Part shown: piece by piece, positions 17,170-25,868 of the stretch
How positions within the stretch are numbered: the stretch's first letter is position 1
How the letters are laid out: each line of letters begins with the position of its first letter
Source: Ornithoclostridium sp944380285
GTDB taxonomy: Bacteria; Bacillota; Clostridia; Christensenellales; UBA3700
Reading direction: 5' to 3'
Length of the DNA: 64,000 nt
Assembly: GCA_963931165.1 (NCBI GenBank)
Contig: OZ006985.1
Coordinates: 620,001-684,000 of the forward strand
Position numbers and translations under genes: made by a program
Notes under the pieces: generated by a model
What the model was told of the DNA's origin: nothing
The model's database searches: none
The model's input: the letters and a program-made list of their open reading frames with translations, nothing else

Positions 17170-18228
17170 TCAGACGTTGACGGTCGTGTCTTCGAGAGTG
17201 TTGGAGTTCTCGGCAAAGTACTTGACCGAGTTGACCGCGCTCTCCGCCGCCTCTTTGGACTTGTAGCCCTCGCCGACGCCGTACAGCGTCACGCCGTCCG
17301 GCTTGAACAGCTTGTAGCGGAAGGTGCCGTTCTTCTCGGAGTCGATCGTGTAGGTGCCGTTCTGCAACGTGTTGCGGAACGCCTTGATGGACTTGCTCTG
17401 CGGCTTGCTCTTGTAGTTCTCGCTCTCGTAGAGGATCTGCCCGTTGTTGGCTTTGAGCTGGAACTTGTAGGGACGGTCGGGGTTGGACTCGTCCTTGACG
17501 ATCACATATTTGCCTCTTGCGCCGCCGGTCTCGGGAAGATCGAACAAGACCGTGACGTTGGAGGGCTGTTTGGGCGTAGTCGCGGCGGCAGGTTCCGCCT
17601 TCTTCCTGACGGGCGGAACGCGCTTGGGCTTGACGGGCGCGACGACGACAGCCTCGGGCTGAGGCGCGGCGGCAGCCTCTTGAGCGGGAGCCGGCTGCGG
17701 CTCGGGCTGCGGCTGAGGTTGCGGAGCCGGCTGCTGATAGACGGGCTGCGGTTCGGGCTGCGGCTGCGGTTCGGGTTGAGGAGCCGGCTGCTGATAGACC
17801 GGTTGCGGCTCCGGCTGCGGCTCGGGTTGCGGAGCTGGCTGTTGATAGACCGGTTGCGGCTGCGGCTCGGGCTGCGCCTGCTTGGGTTCCTCTTCGATCT
17901 TTTGATCGCCGACGGAAGAATCTTCGGGCAGGGTGGAGAGGTTGACCTCTTCGTTTTCGCCGACCGTCGTCGTGACGTCGGGGATCTCCGCAACGGGGAC
18001 GTCCTGCGCCTCGGGCGCCGACTCTTCGTTGTCGGGGGCGGGCTGAGGCGTCTCCTCGATGATGCGAGTCGCCTTTCTCTTCGCCTTTTTGGTCCCCGCT
18101 TTGGAGACCGCGATCAGGACGATGATGCCGATGATGAGCACCGCTGCCGCGATGATGATGAACACATAGGTCGGAAGTCCTCCGATCGAGGGATCGGTCA
18201 ATACCGAAGCCAAAAGTTGTGCTGCCAT
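17170..18228 (-). CDS. membrane-anchored Pro/Gln-repeat protein with two DUF1508 domains
   Basis: 352 aa. One membrane helix (about 21-41), a basic patch after it, then a long acidic/proline-rich linker. Residues 119-182 hold three copies of a VYQQPAPQPEPQ-type repeat. Two DUF1508 (YegP-like) modules follow at about 239-288 (GKYVIVKD...YKSKPQSKSIKAFRN) and 291-340 (GTYTIDSE...YKSKEAAESAVNSV). A positive-inside reading puts the C-terminal part in the cytoplasm. The function is unknown; DUF1508 is a small antiparallel module often in tandem. GGAGAGG lies 8 nt before the ATG. Confidence 0.88.
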   Translation of the reverse strand: MAAQLLASVLTDPSIGGLPTYVFIIIAAAVLIIGIIVLIAVSKAGTKKAKRKATRIIEETPQPAPDNEESAPEAQDVPVAEIPDVTTTVGENEEVNLSTLPEDSSVGDQKIEEEPKQAQPEPQPQPVYQQPAPQPEPQPEPQPVYQQPAPQPEPQPQPEPQPVYQQPAPQPQPQPEPQPAPAQEAAAAPQPEAVVVAPVKPKRVPPVRKKAEPAAATTPKQPSNVTVLFDLPETGGARGKYVIVKDESNPDRPYKFQLKANNGQILYESENYKSKPQSKSIKAFRNTLQNGTYTIDSEKNGTFRYKLFKPDGVTLYGVGEGYKSKEAAESAVNSVKYFAENSNTLEDTTVNV

Positions 18229-18420
18229 AAGTTCCTCTCCTTCCCGTTATGACCGGGTACAATATCAATATATCACAAGATCGCGCGCAAGTAAAGATAA
18301 AATGTTGATTTTTTGTGACAAATGCGCGCAAAATTTTGCAATCGGCGCGTCTTGCGATCAAAGAACGTCGAAAAAATCGAATATGTTTTGAGATAATGAC
18401 GTCAATCGACTCAAAAACAT

Positions 18421-18449
18421 TTGCCACGCGCGCAATTTTGGGATATCAT
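18421..18449 (+). promoter_or_regulatory. promoter of the sua5-ywlE-rpiB operon
   Basis: TTGCCA (18421-18426), 17 nt, TATCAT (18444-18449). Confidence 0.6.
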
Positions 18450-18468
18450 AATATAGAGGATGAATACG

Positions 18469-19458
18469 ATGATATTGAGCGGAGAGCAGGCGATCGCCCT
18501 CGGCGCGGAGATCATCCGCGGCGGCGGCGTGGTCGCGTTCCCGACCGAGACGGTCTACGGCTTGGGCGCGAACGCTTTCGACGCCTCCGCGGTCGACAAG
18601 ATATACGAGGCGAAGGGCAGACCTTCGGACAATCCGCTGATCGTACACATCGCCGACGCGTCTCAACTTGACGGGCTGGTCACGGACGTTCCGCAAAGCG
18701 CGAGGCTGATCGCGGACGCGTTCATGCCCGGTCCGATCACGGTCATTTTACCCAAGAGCGACGCCGTCCCCGATCGCGTCAGCGCGGGGCTTAAGACGGT
18801 CGGCGTCAGGATGCCGTCGCATCCGGTCGCGAGGCAGTTCATCCGTGCGTGCGGGGTGCCGATCGCCGCGCCGTCCGCCAACAAGTCAAAGCACGTCAGC
18901 CCGACAAGCGCGCAGCACGTCAAAAGCGATCTGGACGGGGCGATACCGCTCATCATCGACGGCGGAGAGTGCGAGGTGGGCATCGAGTCGACGATACTCG
19001 ACTTGTCCGTCGCCGCGCCGACGATATTGCGCCCCGGCGCGATCACCGCGGAGATGATCGCCAAGGTGCTGGGCGGGGTCGAGACCTTTGACGGCAAGGT
19101 CGTCGTCGCAAAGGCGCCCGGAATGAAATACACACACTACGCGCCCAAGTGCGGCGCGGTCGTCGCAGAGGATGCGCAGGCGGCGGCTCAGGAATATGCG
19201 CGGCGCGAGGGGCGCGGCGAAAGATGCGTGATCGTCGCTCGCGAGAGCGACCTCGTCGGACTTGACGGCATGCGCACGCTGTCGCTCGGTACCACGGACG
19301 AAGAGGTGTGCCGCCGTGTCTACGGCGCTTTGAGATATGCCGAGACGCGCTATGACGGCATAATCTTTGTCGATCTGGGCGCAAAGGGCGTCTGCGGATC
19401 GGTGATGAACAGGGTCAATAAATCGGCGGGAGGCAACGTCGTCCGCCGCAAAATATGA
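18469..19458 (+). CDS. sua5: L-threonylcarbamoyladenylate synthase (Sua5 type)
   Basis: 329 aa. It makes threonylcarbamoyl-AMP, the precursor of the t6A37 tRNA modification. The YrdC domain is clear: VVAFPTETVYGLGANAF, KGRPSDNPLIVHI, MPGPITVIL, VGVRMPSHPVAR and APSANKSKHVSPT. A C-terminal Sua5 domain (from about 220, starting APGMKYTHYAP) distinguishes it from short TsaC. An ATG 9 nt upstream abuts the AGAGG ribosome site, so the ATG with 8-nt spacing is preferred. First gene of a trio with the phosphatase and rpiB, as in the Bacillus ywl region. Confidence 0.95.
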   Translation: MILSGEQAIALGAEIIRGGGVVAFPTETVYGLGANAFDASAVDKIYEAKGRPSDNPLIVHIADASQLDGLVTDVPQSARLIADAFMPGPITVILPKSDAVPDRVSAGLKTVGVRMPSHPVARQFIRACGVPIAAPSANKSKHVSPTSAQHVKSDLDGAIPLIIDGGECEVGIESTILDLSVAAPTILRPGAITAEMIAKVLGGVETFDGKVVVAKAPGMKYTHYAPKCGAVVAEDAQAAAQEYARREGRGERCVIVARESDLVGLDGMRTLSLGTTDEEVCRRVYGALRYAETRYDGIIFVDLGAKGVCGSVMNRVNKSAGGNVVRRKI

Positions 19459-19467
19459 GGGAAAAAT

Positions 19468-19905
19468 ATGAAAATTCTGTATGTTTGCACAGGTAATACC
19501 TGCCGCTCGCCGATGGCGGAGGCGATCACCGCCGACCTCGCGAAAAAGCGCGGTCTCGACGACGTCGTCGTCCAAAGCGCGGGCACGGGATGCCCTTACG
19601 GCGACCCTATGGCGGAGAACGCCGTCAAGGCGATCGAGGCGCGCGGCATTGACTTTTCGCACACCAGCCAAAAGGTCACCGAGCAAAAACTCGCCGAAAG
19701 CGACGCGGTCATCTGCATGACCCCGATCCTGCGCTTCGGCATTGAAAAGTACGTCCCCGAGGGCAGACTTTTCAGCGCCAACGACTTCATAGGGCACGAG
19801 ATCCCCGACCCCTACGGCGGCAGTCCCGAAGTGTACGAGGAGTGCGCCAAACAATTGGAAAAACTCGCCGCGGCTGTCTTGGACAAGCTGTGCGGCACAA
19901 AATGA
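19468..19905 (+). CDS. low-molecular-weight phosphatase, likely protein-arginine phosphatase
   Basis: 145 aa. The P-loop is CTGNTCRSP at residues 7-15, with the general acid in IPDPYGGS. In B. subtilis YwlE the Thr before the second Cys (CTGNTCRS) selects phosphoarginine; tyrosine phosphatases have Ile or similar there. The same Thr here suggests it reverses McsB-type arginine phosphorylation. Ten nt after sua5, seven before rpiB; the gene order matches the Bacillus neighbourhood. No mcsB is in the window to confirm the partner. Confidence 0.92.
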   Translation: MKILYVCTGNTCRSPMAEAITADLAKKRGLDDVVVQSAGTGCPYGDPMAENAVKAIEARGIDFSHTSQKVTEQKLAESDAVICMTPILRFGIEKYVPEGRLFSANDFIGHEIPDPYGGSPEVYEECAKQLEKLAAAVLDKLCGTK

Positions 19906-19911
19906 GGCAGT

Positions 19912-20361
19912 ATGAAAATCGCGATAGGTTGCGATCACGGCGGCATTGCGCTCAAGCCCGCGATCGTTGAAGAGCTGAAAAGGCGCGGCATCGACATCGT
20001 CGACGTCGGCTGCTACGACACATCGTCCGTCGATTACCCCGACTACGGCGCCGCGGTCGCGCGCAAAGTCGCGTCCGGTGAGTGCGACAAGGGCATATTG
20101 ATGTGCGGCACGGGGATAGGCATCTCCATCGCCGCCAACAAGTTCAAGGGCATTCGCGCCGGCGTCGTGCACGACGAGTTCACCGCGCAGATGATCGCCG
20201 AACACAACGCCGCCAATGTCATCGCCCTCGGCGGCAGGATCGTATCGCCCGAGCAGGCGGCGAAGATGGTCGGCATTTGGCTGGATACGCCGTTCGGCGG
20301 CGGCCGCCACGCCGGCAGGGTCGCCAAGATCTCGGCGATCGAGGAAGAAAACTTCAAATAA
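19912..20361 (+). CDS. rpiB: ribose-5-phosphate isomerase B
   Basis: 149 aa. Interconverts ribose-5-P and ribulose-5-P. Signature segments: AIGCDHGGIALK, DYPDYGAAVARKV, GILMCGTGIGISIAANK (catalytic Cys loop) and HNAANVIALGGR. Last gene of the sua5 operon, followed by a terminator. Confidence 0.95.
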   Translation: MKIAIGCDHGGIALKPAIVEELKRRGIDIVDVGCYDTSSVDYPDYGAAVARKVASGECDKGILMCGTGIGISIAANKFKGIRAGVVHDEFTAQMIAEHNAANVIALGGRIVSPEQAAKMVGIWLDTPFGGGRHAGRVAKISAIEEENFK

Positions 20362-20382
20362 ACACTATGTTTTCAAACAAAG

Positions 20383-20406
20383 CCCCGTCTCAAAAGACGG
20401 GGTTTT
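20383..20406 (+). terminator. terminator after rpiB
   Basis: Stem CCCCGTCT / AGACGGGG with loop CAAA, then TTTT. Confidence 0.85.
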
Positions 20407-20445
20407 GACATGTAAATTTTTTGTAAAAAATTGTCTCGACCCCCT

Positions 20446-20473
20446 TGACAAACGCCGATACGGGTGTATAATA
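20446..20473 (+). promoter_or_regulatory. hsp20 promoter
   Basis: TTGACA, 16 nt, TATAAT directly upstream of a CIRCE-like inverted repeat. Confidence 0.7.
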
Positions 20474-20500
20474 TTGGCAGACGAAGGCAGAGAGTGCCAG
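20474..20500. promoter_or_regulatory. CIRCE-like operator (imperfect)
   Basis: TTGGCAGAC - 9 nt - GAGTGCCAG. The spacing equals the HrcA operator consensus TTAGCACTC-N9-GAGTGCTAA; the right arm matches at 7 of 9 positions and the left at 6 of 9. It lies just past the -10 box, where HrcA would block initiation. Confidence 0.45.
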
Positions 20501-20541
20501 CAATTAGATACGGCAACTGCCAAATCAAGGAGGATACAGAA

Positions 20542-20967
20542 ATGAAAAACGAAATAAGAAGAACAAACGGCGGCAGAGATTACGACTTCTTCGACGAAGC
20601 GATGCACGACTTTTTCCCGTCATTTTTCGGCGGACATCATGCGCAGAGATATATGCGCACAGACATCAAGGAGAGCGACGACAGCTACACCTTGGAAGTA
20701 GAACTGCCCGGCGTTGACAAAAAGGACATCGACATCGACCTGCGCGACGGCTATCTCAACATCGCCGTCAACAAGTCGGACAAGACGGACGAGGGCAAGA
20801 AGGAAAATTACATCCACCGCGAACGCAGCTTCTCGTGCAGCCGCAGCTACTATGTCGGCGACGTGGACAGAAACGCGATCAAGGCGAAGTACGACAACGG
20901 CATTTTGTCCGTGACCCTGCCCAAAGACCAGCCCAAAAAGCCGAACAGCAGGATCGACATCGAGTGA
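20542..20967 (+). CDS. Hsp20/alpha-crystallin small heat-shock protein
   Basis: 141 aa. The alpha-crystallin domain (about 40-136) includes YTLEVELPGVDKKDIDIDLRDGYLNI and the A-x-x-x-NG-I/L-x-V-x-LPK motif (KAKYDNGILSVTLPK). Holds unfolded proteins under stress. AAGGAGG ribosome site. It has its own promoter, a possible heat-shock operator and its own terminator, so it is monocistronic. Confidence 0.95.
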   Translation: MKNEIRRTNGGRDYDFFDEAMHDFFPSFFGGHHAQRYMRTDIKESDDSYTLEVELPGVDKKDIDIDLRDGYLNIAVNKSDKTDEGKKENYIHRERSFSCSRSYYVGDVDRNAIKAKYDNGILSVTLPKDQPKKPNSRIDIE

Positions 20968-21017
20968 CCCTCGGCGACCCCGATCGGTCGCGAGGTCGCG
21001 CATTTGACGCAAAAAGG

Positions 21018-21046
21018 GACCGTCCCTCTTCGGGGCGGTCTTTTTT
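21018..21046 (+). terminator. terminator after hsp20
   Basis: Nine-base stem GACCGTCCC / GGGGCGGTC with one G-U pair and a 5-nt loop, followed by six T. Confidence 0.88.
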
Positions 21047-21186
21047 GCGTGGAACGCCGTCTCGGTTCGGTTTCTTTTGCCGATCCATATGTGTGCCGCG
21101 CCGTGGGCGGAGGGCGGTGCAGAAGGCGCCGTGCGCGCAAGCGCGCAAAAAACAGTGTGATTTTGCAAAAAACGGCTGCCGTTTCA

Positions 21187-21215
21187 TTGACAATATTTTT
21201 TTGTTTTGATATCAT
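21187..21215 (+). promoter_or_regulatory. promoter of the marR-ABC operon
   Basis: TTGACA (21187-21192), 17 nt, TATCAT (21210-21215). Confidence 0.7.
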
Positions 21216-21270
21216 TTAGTAAGCATAAAAATGTTAGGGTACCGAACTATTGCAAAAGGTACGAAAGAGA

Positions 21271-21762
21271 ATGGAAAGACACATCGGTTTTCAAATCAAA
21301 ATGCTGTCCAAGCTGATCAAAAAGCGCGTGGACGGCGACCTCGGCGGAGAAGGTTTGGAACTGACCGGCATGCAGCGCTGGTTGGTCCACTACCTCTATA
21401 TACATCCGGGGGAAGAGCTGTTCCAGCGCGACATCGAGAAGAGGTTCGGCATAGGGCGTTCGAGCGCGACCGAACTGCTCAAATCCCTCGAAGAGGCGGG
21501 GATGATCACGCGCACCGCCGTCAGCCGCGACGCGAGATTGAAAAAGATAGAGCTGACCGACTTTGCCGCCGCACAGCAAAAGCGCATCGAAAAGGCGCTC
21601 TCGGACGTGGAGAAACAACTCGTCAAAGGGCTGACCTCGGCGGAGTCAAAGACGCTGCGCAGTCTGCTCGACAGGTGCATCGCCGCAATGTCGGGCGAGG
21701 GCGAAGAAGTGGGGATAACAAACACGGATACCAAAAATTTTGAAAATAAAGAAGGAGAATGA
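21271..21762 (+). CDS. MarR family transcriptional regulator
   Basis: 163 aa. Winged helix: LTGMQRWLVHYLYIHPGEELFQRDIEKRFGIGRSSATELLKSLEEAGMI with wing SRDARLKKIELT. Start chosen at ATG (MERHIGFQ); a TTG 21 nt upstream is possible, but neither has a strong ribosome site. It directly precedes two ABC exporter genes, the standard arrangement for a repressor of its own exporter that responds to the exported compound. Confidence 0.92.
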   Translation: MERHIGFQIKMLSKLIKKRVDGDLGGEGLELTGMQRWLVHYLYIHPGEELFQRDIEKRFGIGRSSATELLKSLEEAGMITRTAVSRDARLKKIELTDFAAAQQKRIEKALSDVEKQLVKGLTSAESKTLRSLLDRCIAAMSGEGEEVGITNTDTKNFENKEGE

Positions 21763-21765
21763 CAA

Positions 21766-23550
21766 ATGCTGAAAACATTGGCAAAGAGCATCAGGCAGTA
21801 CAAGCGCGAGTCCATCTTGTCGCCGGTGCTCGTCACGCTCGAAGTGTTGCTCGAATGCATGATCCCGTTGTATATGTCGACGATGCTCAAAGACATAACC
21901 GACGAGCCGACGATGAGCAACATTTTGATCTACGGTGCGATCTTGCTGGTCATGGCGGCGTTCTCGCTGCTGTTCGGCATACTCGCAGGTAAGTATGCGG
22001 CGACCGCGTCCGCAGGCTTTGCGCGCAACCTCAGGCACGACATCTACTACAAAATACAGGATTTCTCGTTCGCCAACATAGACAAGTTCTCGACCTCGAG
22101 CCTCGTCACCCGTATGACGACGGACGTCACCAACATCCAAATGGCGTACATGATGATCGTCCGCGTCGCGTTCCGCAGCCCGGTGATGATGATCGTCTCG
22201 CTGGCGATGACCTATTCGATCAATTGGCAGATGGGCGTGATCTTCACGATACTCGTACCCATACTCGGAGCGGGACTGTTCATCATCTTCAAAAAGGTCG
22301 ACCCCATTTTCAATAAGGTGTTCAAAAAGTACGACGCGCTCAACGAGTCGGTGCAGGAGAACATCAAGGGCATCCGCGTCGTCAAGTCGTATGTGCGCGA
22401 GGACTACGAGATCGACAAGTTCGACAAGGCGGCGGAGAACGTGCGCGCCGACTTCACGCGCGGCGAAAAGATCATTGCGCTCAACAACCCGTTGATGCAA
22501 TTCTGCATGTGGACGGCGATCACGATGATCTGCTTTGTGGGGTCGATGATCGTCATGAAGTCCGCCGAAGAGGCGCTCAACCGCAGCGATCTTATGATCT
22601 TGATCGTCTATGCGGCGCAGACGCTGTCGTCGCTGACGATGCTGTCGATGATCATGGTCATGATCTCGATCGCGAAGACGTCCGCCGACCGCGTCGTCGA
22701 GGTGCTCAACGAAGAGAGCACTTTGACCGACCCCGAAAACCCCGTCTATGAGGTCCCGAACGGCGACGTCGAGTTTGACGGAGTCGACTTCAAGTATTCC
22801 GAGAAGGCGGACCGCCGCGCGCTCAAAGAGATCGATCTCAAGGTCAAGTCGGGGCAGACGATCGGCATTTTGGGCGGCACGGGCAGCTCCAAGACGTCGC
22901 TGGTCAACCTCATCCCGAGGCTTTACGACGTGTCCAAGGGCAGCGTCAAGGTGGGCGGCATAGACGTGCGCGATTACGACATCGAGGCATTGCGCAATCA
23001 AGTCGCGGTCGTGCTGCAAAAGAACGTGCTTTTCTCGGGCACGATCAAGGAGAATCTGCGCTGGGGCAACCCCGACGCGACAGACGAGGAGCTGGTGCGC
23101 GTCTGCAAACTCGCGCAGGCGGACGAGTTCATCCAAGGCTTCCCCGACAAGTACGACACCTACATCGAGCAGGGCGGCAGCAACGTCTCCGGCGGTCAAA
23201 AGCAGAGACTTTGCATTGCGCGCGCACTGCTCAAAAAGCCAAAGATATTGATCCTCGACGACTCGACGTCGGCGGTCGATACCAAGACGGACGCGCTCAT
23301 CCGCAAGGCGTTCCGCGAAGAGATCCCCGACACGACAAAGTTCATCATCGCCCAGCGCGTGTCTTCCGTCGAGGACGCCGATCAGATCGTCATCATGGAC
23401 AACGGCACGATCGCCGCGGTCGGCACGCACGACGAATTGCTCGCGCACAACAAGATCTATCAAGAGGTCTATTATTCGCAGAACAAGGTCGGCGCTACCG
23501 CGGAAGCGCTCAATGAACAGCGCAAGGAGGACGGCAATGGCAAGGCATAA
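21766..23550 (+). CDS. ABC exporter half-transporter, degenerate ATP site
   Basis: 594 aa: six-helix membrane domain (about 1-310) fused to an ATPase. The nucleotide site is atypical. Walker A is GGTGSSKTS (third Gly replaced by Ser), the residue after Walker B is Asp rather than catalytic Glu (ILILDDSTSAVD), and the H-loop His is Gln (IIAQRVSS); the signature VSGGQ is intact. This is the usual pattern of the non-catalytic half of a heterodimeric exporter. The stop of marR is 4 nt upstream. It overlaps the partner gene by 14 nt. Confidence 0.94.
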   Translation: MLKTLAKSIRQYKRESILSPVLVTLEVLLECMIPLYMSTMLKDITDEPTMSNILIYGAILLVMAAFSLLFGILAGKYAATASAGFARNLRHDIYYKIQDFSFANIDKFSTSSLVTRMTTDVTNIQMAYMMIVRVAFRSPVMMIVSLAMTYSINWQMGVIFTILVPILGAGLFIIFKKVDPIFNKVFKKYDALNESVQENIKGIRVVKSYVREDYEIDKFDKAAENVRADFTRGEKIIALNNPLMQFCMWTAITMICFVGSMIVMKSAEEALNRSDLMILIVYAAQTLSSLTMLSMIMVMISIAKTSADRVVEVLNEESTLTDPENPVYEVPNGDVEFDGVDFKYSEKADRRALKEIDLKVKSGQTIGILGGTGSSKTSLVNLIPRLYDVSKGSVKVGGIDVRDYDIEALRNQVAVVLQKNVLFSGTIKENLRWGNPDATDEELVRVCKLAQADEFIQGFPDKYDTYIEQGGSNVSGGQKQRLCIARALLKKPKILILDDSTSAVDTKTDALIRKAFREEIPDTTKFIIAQRVSSVEDADQIVIMDNGTIAAVGTHDELLAHNKIYQEVYYSQNKVGATAEALNEQRKEDGNGKA

Positions 23551-25459
23551 GATAGAGGTCAAACGCGGCAGCGTCATGAAAACGTTGGGAAAGCTGCTCA
23601 AATATATGTTCCACTATTACAGATGGCAGCTTGTATTGGTCATCTGCTGTATCGCGGTCACCGCGGTCGCGGGCATCAGCTCGTCCATATTCCTTGAGAT
23701 CCTGACCGACGACGTCATCACTCCGGGATTGGAGCAGGGCTTCGACGCCGTCAAGGGAACGCTGTATACGATCATCGGCATTATGGCGGGTATATATGTG
23801 TTCGCGCTGATCTGCTCGTTCACCTACAACCGCATGATGGCGGTCATCACGCAGGGCTTCCTCAAACACGTCCGCGAGGATATGTTCAACAATATGGAGA
23901 AGCTGCCGATACGATACTTCGACACCAATACGCACGGCGACATTATGAGCTACTATACCAACGACGTCGACGCGCTGCGCCAGCTCATCTCGCAGAGCAT
24001 ACCGCAGACGGTCTTCTCGTCGGTCGCGATCATCACGCTGATGGTCTCGATGCTCAAATCGAGCGTGTATATGACGTTGGTCGTGCTGTTCGGCGTCGCG
24101 TGTATGTTGCTTGTGACCAAGCTCGTCGGCGGCAAAAGCGCGAAGTATTTCGTCAAACAGCAAAACTCCGTCGGCACCACCGAGGGCTATGTCGAAGAGA
24201 TGCTGACCGGGCAGAAGGTCATCAAGGTGTTCTGCCACGAAGAGGCGGCAAAGCGCGACTTCGACAAGGTCAACGACGAACTGTTCGTCAACACCGACAA
24301 GGCGAACAAATACGGCAACATCCTGATGCCGACCATAGGCAACATAGGCCACGTCCTGTTCGTGCTGGTCGCGATCGTCGGCGGATTGCTGATGCTCAAA
24401 AAAGTTCCCAATTTGTCGCTGACAGGTTTGGGCGACGCGCTGACGATCGGCGCGGTCGTCGCGTTCCTCAATATGAGCCGTCAATTCACGCTCAACATCG
24501 GGCAGGTGTCCATGCAGGTCAACTCCGTCGTCATGGCTATCGCGGGCGCGGAGCGTATCTTCGGCTTCCTCGACCAAAAACCCGAAACGGACGAGGGCTA
24601 TGTCACCTTGGTCAACGCGGTCATCGACGACGACGGCAAGATCTTGCGCGAAAGCCCCACTCGTACCGGCAGATGGGCGTGGAGACACCCCCACAAGGCG
24701 GACGGCTCGGTCACCTATCAAGAGCTCAAAGGCGACATCCAATTGGTCGACGTCGACTTCGGCTATGTGCCCGACAAGATCGTCCTTCATGACGTGTCGC
24801 TCTATGCGAAGCCCGGTCAAAAGATCGCGTTTGTCGGCGCGACCGGCGCAGGCAAGACGACGATCACCAACCTCATCAACCGCTTCTACGACATCGCGGA
24901 CGGCAAGATCAGGTATGACGGCATCAACATCAACAAGATCCGCAAGTCCGACCTCAGGCGGTCGCTTGGCATGGTGTTGCAGGACACCAACCTGTTCACC
25001 GGCACGATCATGGACAACATCCGTTACGGCAAGCTGGACGCGTCCGACGACGAGTGCGTCGCCGCGGCGAAACTCGCCAACGCGCACGACTTCATCACCC
25101 GTCTTCCGGACGGCTACAACACGATGTTGACCGGCGACGGCTCCAACCTGTCGCAAGGGCAGAAGCAATTGCTGTCCATCGCGCGTGCCGCAGTCGCCAA
25201 TCCGCCCGTGCTCATCCTCGACGAGGCGACGTCGTCCATAGATACCCGCACAGAGTATCTCGTCCAAAAGGGTATGGACGCGTTGATGCAGGGCAGGACA
25301 GTGTTCGTCATCGCTCACAGACTGTCGACGATCCAAAACTCGGACGCGATCATGGTCCTCGACCACGGCCGCATCATCGAGCGCGGCAACCACGAACAGC
25401 TGATCGCCCAAAAGGGAGTGTACTATCAGCTCTATACCGGCGCGTTCGAGCTGGAGTGA
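23537..25459 (+). CDS. ABC exporter half-transporter, catalytic partner
   Basis: 640 aa. Membrane domain followed by a linker insertion (about 345-400, including GRWAWRHPHKADGSVTYQEL) typical of this exporter family, then a complete ATPase: GATGAGKTT, LSQGQ, LILDEATSS and IAHRLST. Note the signature is LSQGQ rather than LSGGQ, which together with the partner's canonical VSGGQ gives asymmetric sites. Start selected by AAGGAGG 6 nt upstream. Probably exports a drug, peptide or lipid. Confidence 0.94.
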   Translation: MARHKIEVKRGSVMKTLGKLLKYMFHYYRWQLVLVICCIAVTAVAGISSSIFLEILTDDVITPGLEQGFDAVKGTLYTIIGIMAGIYVFALICSFTYNRMMAVITQGFLKHVREDMFNNMEKLPIRYFDTNTHGDIMSYYTNDVDALRQLISQSIPQTVFSSVAIITLMVSMLKSSVYMTLVVLFGVACMLLVTKLVGGKSAKYFVKQQNSVGTTEGYVEEMLTGQKVIKVFCHEEAAKRDFDKVNDELFVNTDKANKYGNILMPTIGNIGHVLFVLVAIVGGLLMLKKVPNLSLTGLGDALTIGAVVAFLNMSRQFTLNIGQVSMQVNSVVMAIAGAERIFGFLDQKPETDEGYVTLVNAVIDDDGKILRESPTRTGRWAWRHPHKADGSVTYQELKGDIQLVDVDFGYVPDKIVLHDVSLYAKPGQKIAFVGATGAGKTTITNLINRFYDIADGKIRYDGININKIRKSDLRRSLGMVLQDTNLFTGTIMDNIRYGKLDASDDECVAAAKLANAHDFITRLPDGYNTMLTGDGSNLSQGQKQLLSIARAAVANPPVLILDEATSSIDTRTEYLVQKGMDALMQGRTVFVIAHRLSTIQNSDAIMVLDHGRIIERGNHEQLIAQKGVYYQLYTGAFELE

Positions 25460-25503
25460 CGCCGCTAAACCTCTCGGCAGATTGCCGAGAAGCCGAATCG
25501 CAG

Positions 25504-25540
25504 AAAAGCGGTTTTGGACGATTTGTCCAAAACCGCTTTT
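25504..25540 (+). terminator. terminator after the ABC exporter operon
   Basis: Perfect 16-bp inverted repeat AAAAGCGGTTTTGGAC / GTCCAAAACCGCTTTT with a 5-nt loop; the U-run is at the stem base. Confidence 0.8.
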
Positions 25541-25583
25541 GTCTGCGACATTACGGACCCGCACAGCAATGATTTTTGGCGAG

Positions 25584-25868
25584 ACGCGACCTGCGAAAGA
25601 TGAAAGAAACAGCGCGTCACAACTTTGCCGCCTCCGAGGCACTCTGCCGGGATCCGCTTCGCAGACAACTCCGACAGGGGACGGCGTGACACTTATCCGC
25701 AGTGAAAAGTTCCTTTTAACGAAACGCTGTTTAAGCGAGACCACGAAGTATCGGGGAAGGCGATCACTTTCAAAACGTCACACGAAACGCGACCTGCGAA
25801 AGACGAAAGAAACAGCGCGTCACAACTTTGCCGCCTCCACGAGGCACTCTGCCGGGATTCGCCTTACA
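25584..25868. repeat. direct repeat of about 78 bp, period 203 bp
   Basis: The block starting ACGCGACCTGCGAAAGA at 25584 recurs at 25787 with few changes and runs through AAAGAAACAGCGCGTCACAA to ACTCTGCCGGGAT. The first copy ends in a diverged version of the tRNA-Glu-array unit (25636-25690); the second leads into array unit 1. The spacer (about 25690-25780) shows no gene. Confidence 0.75.
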
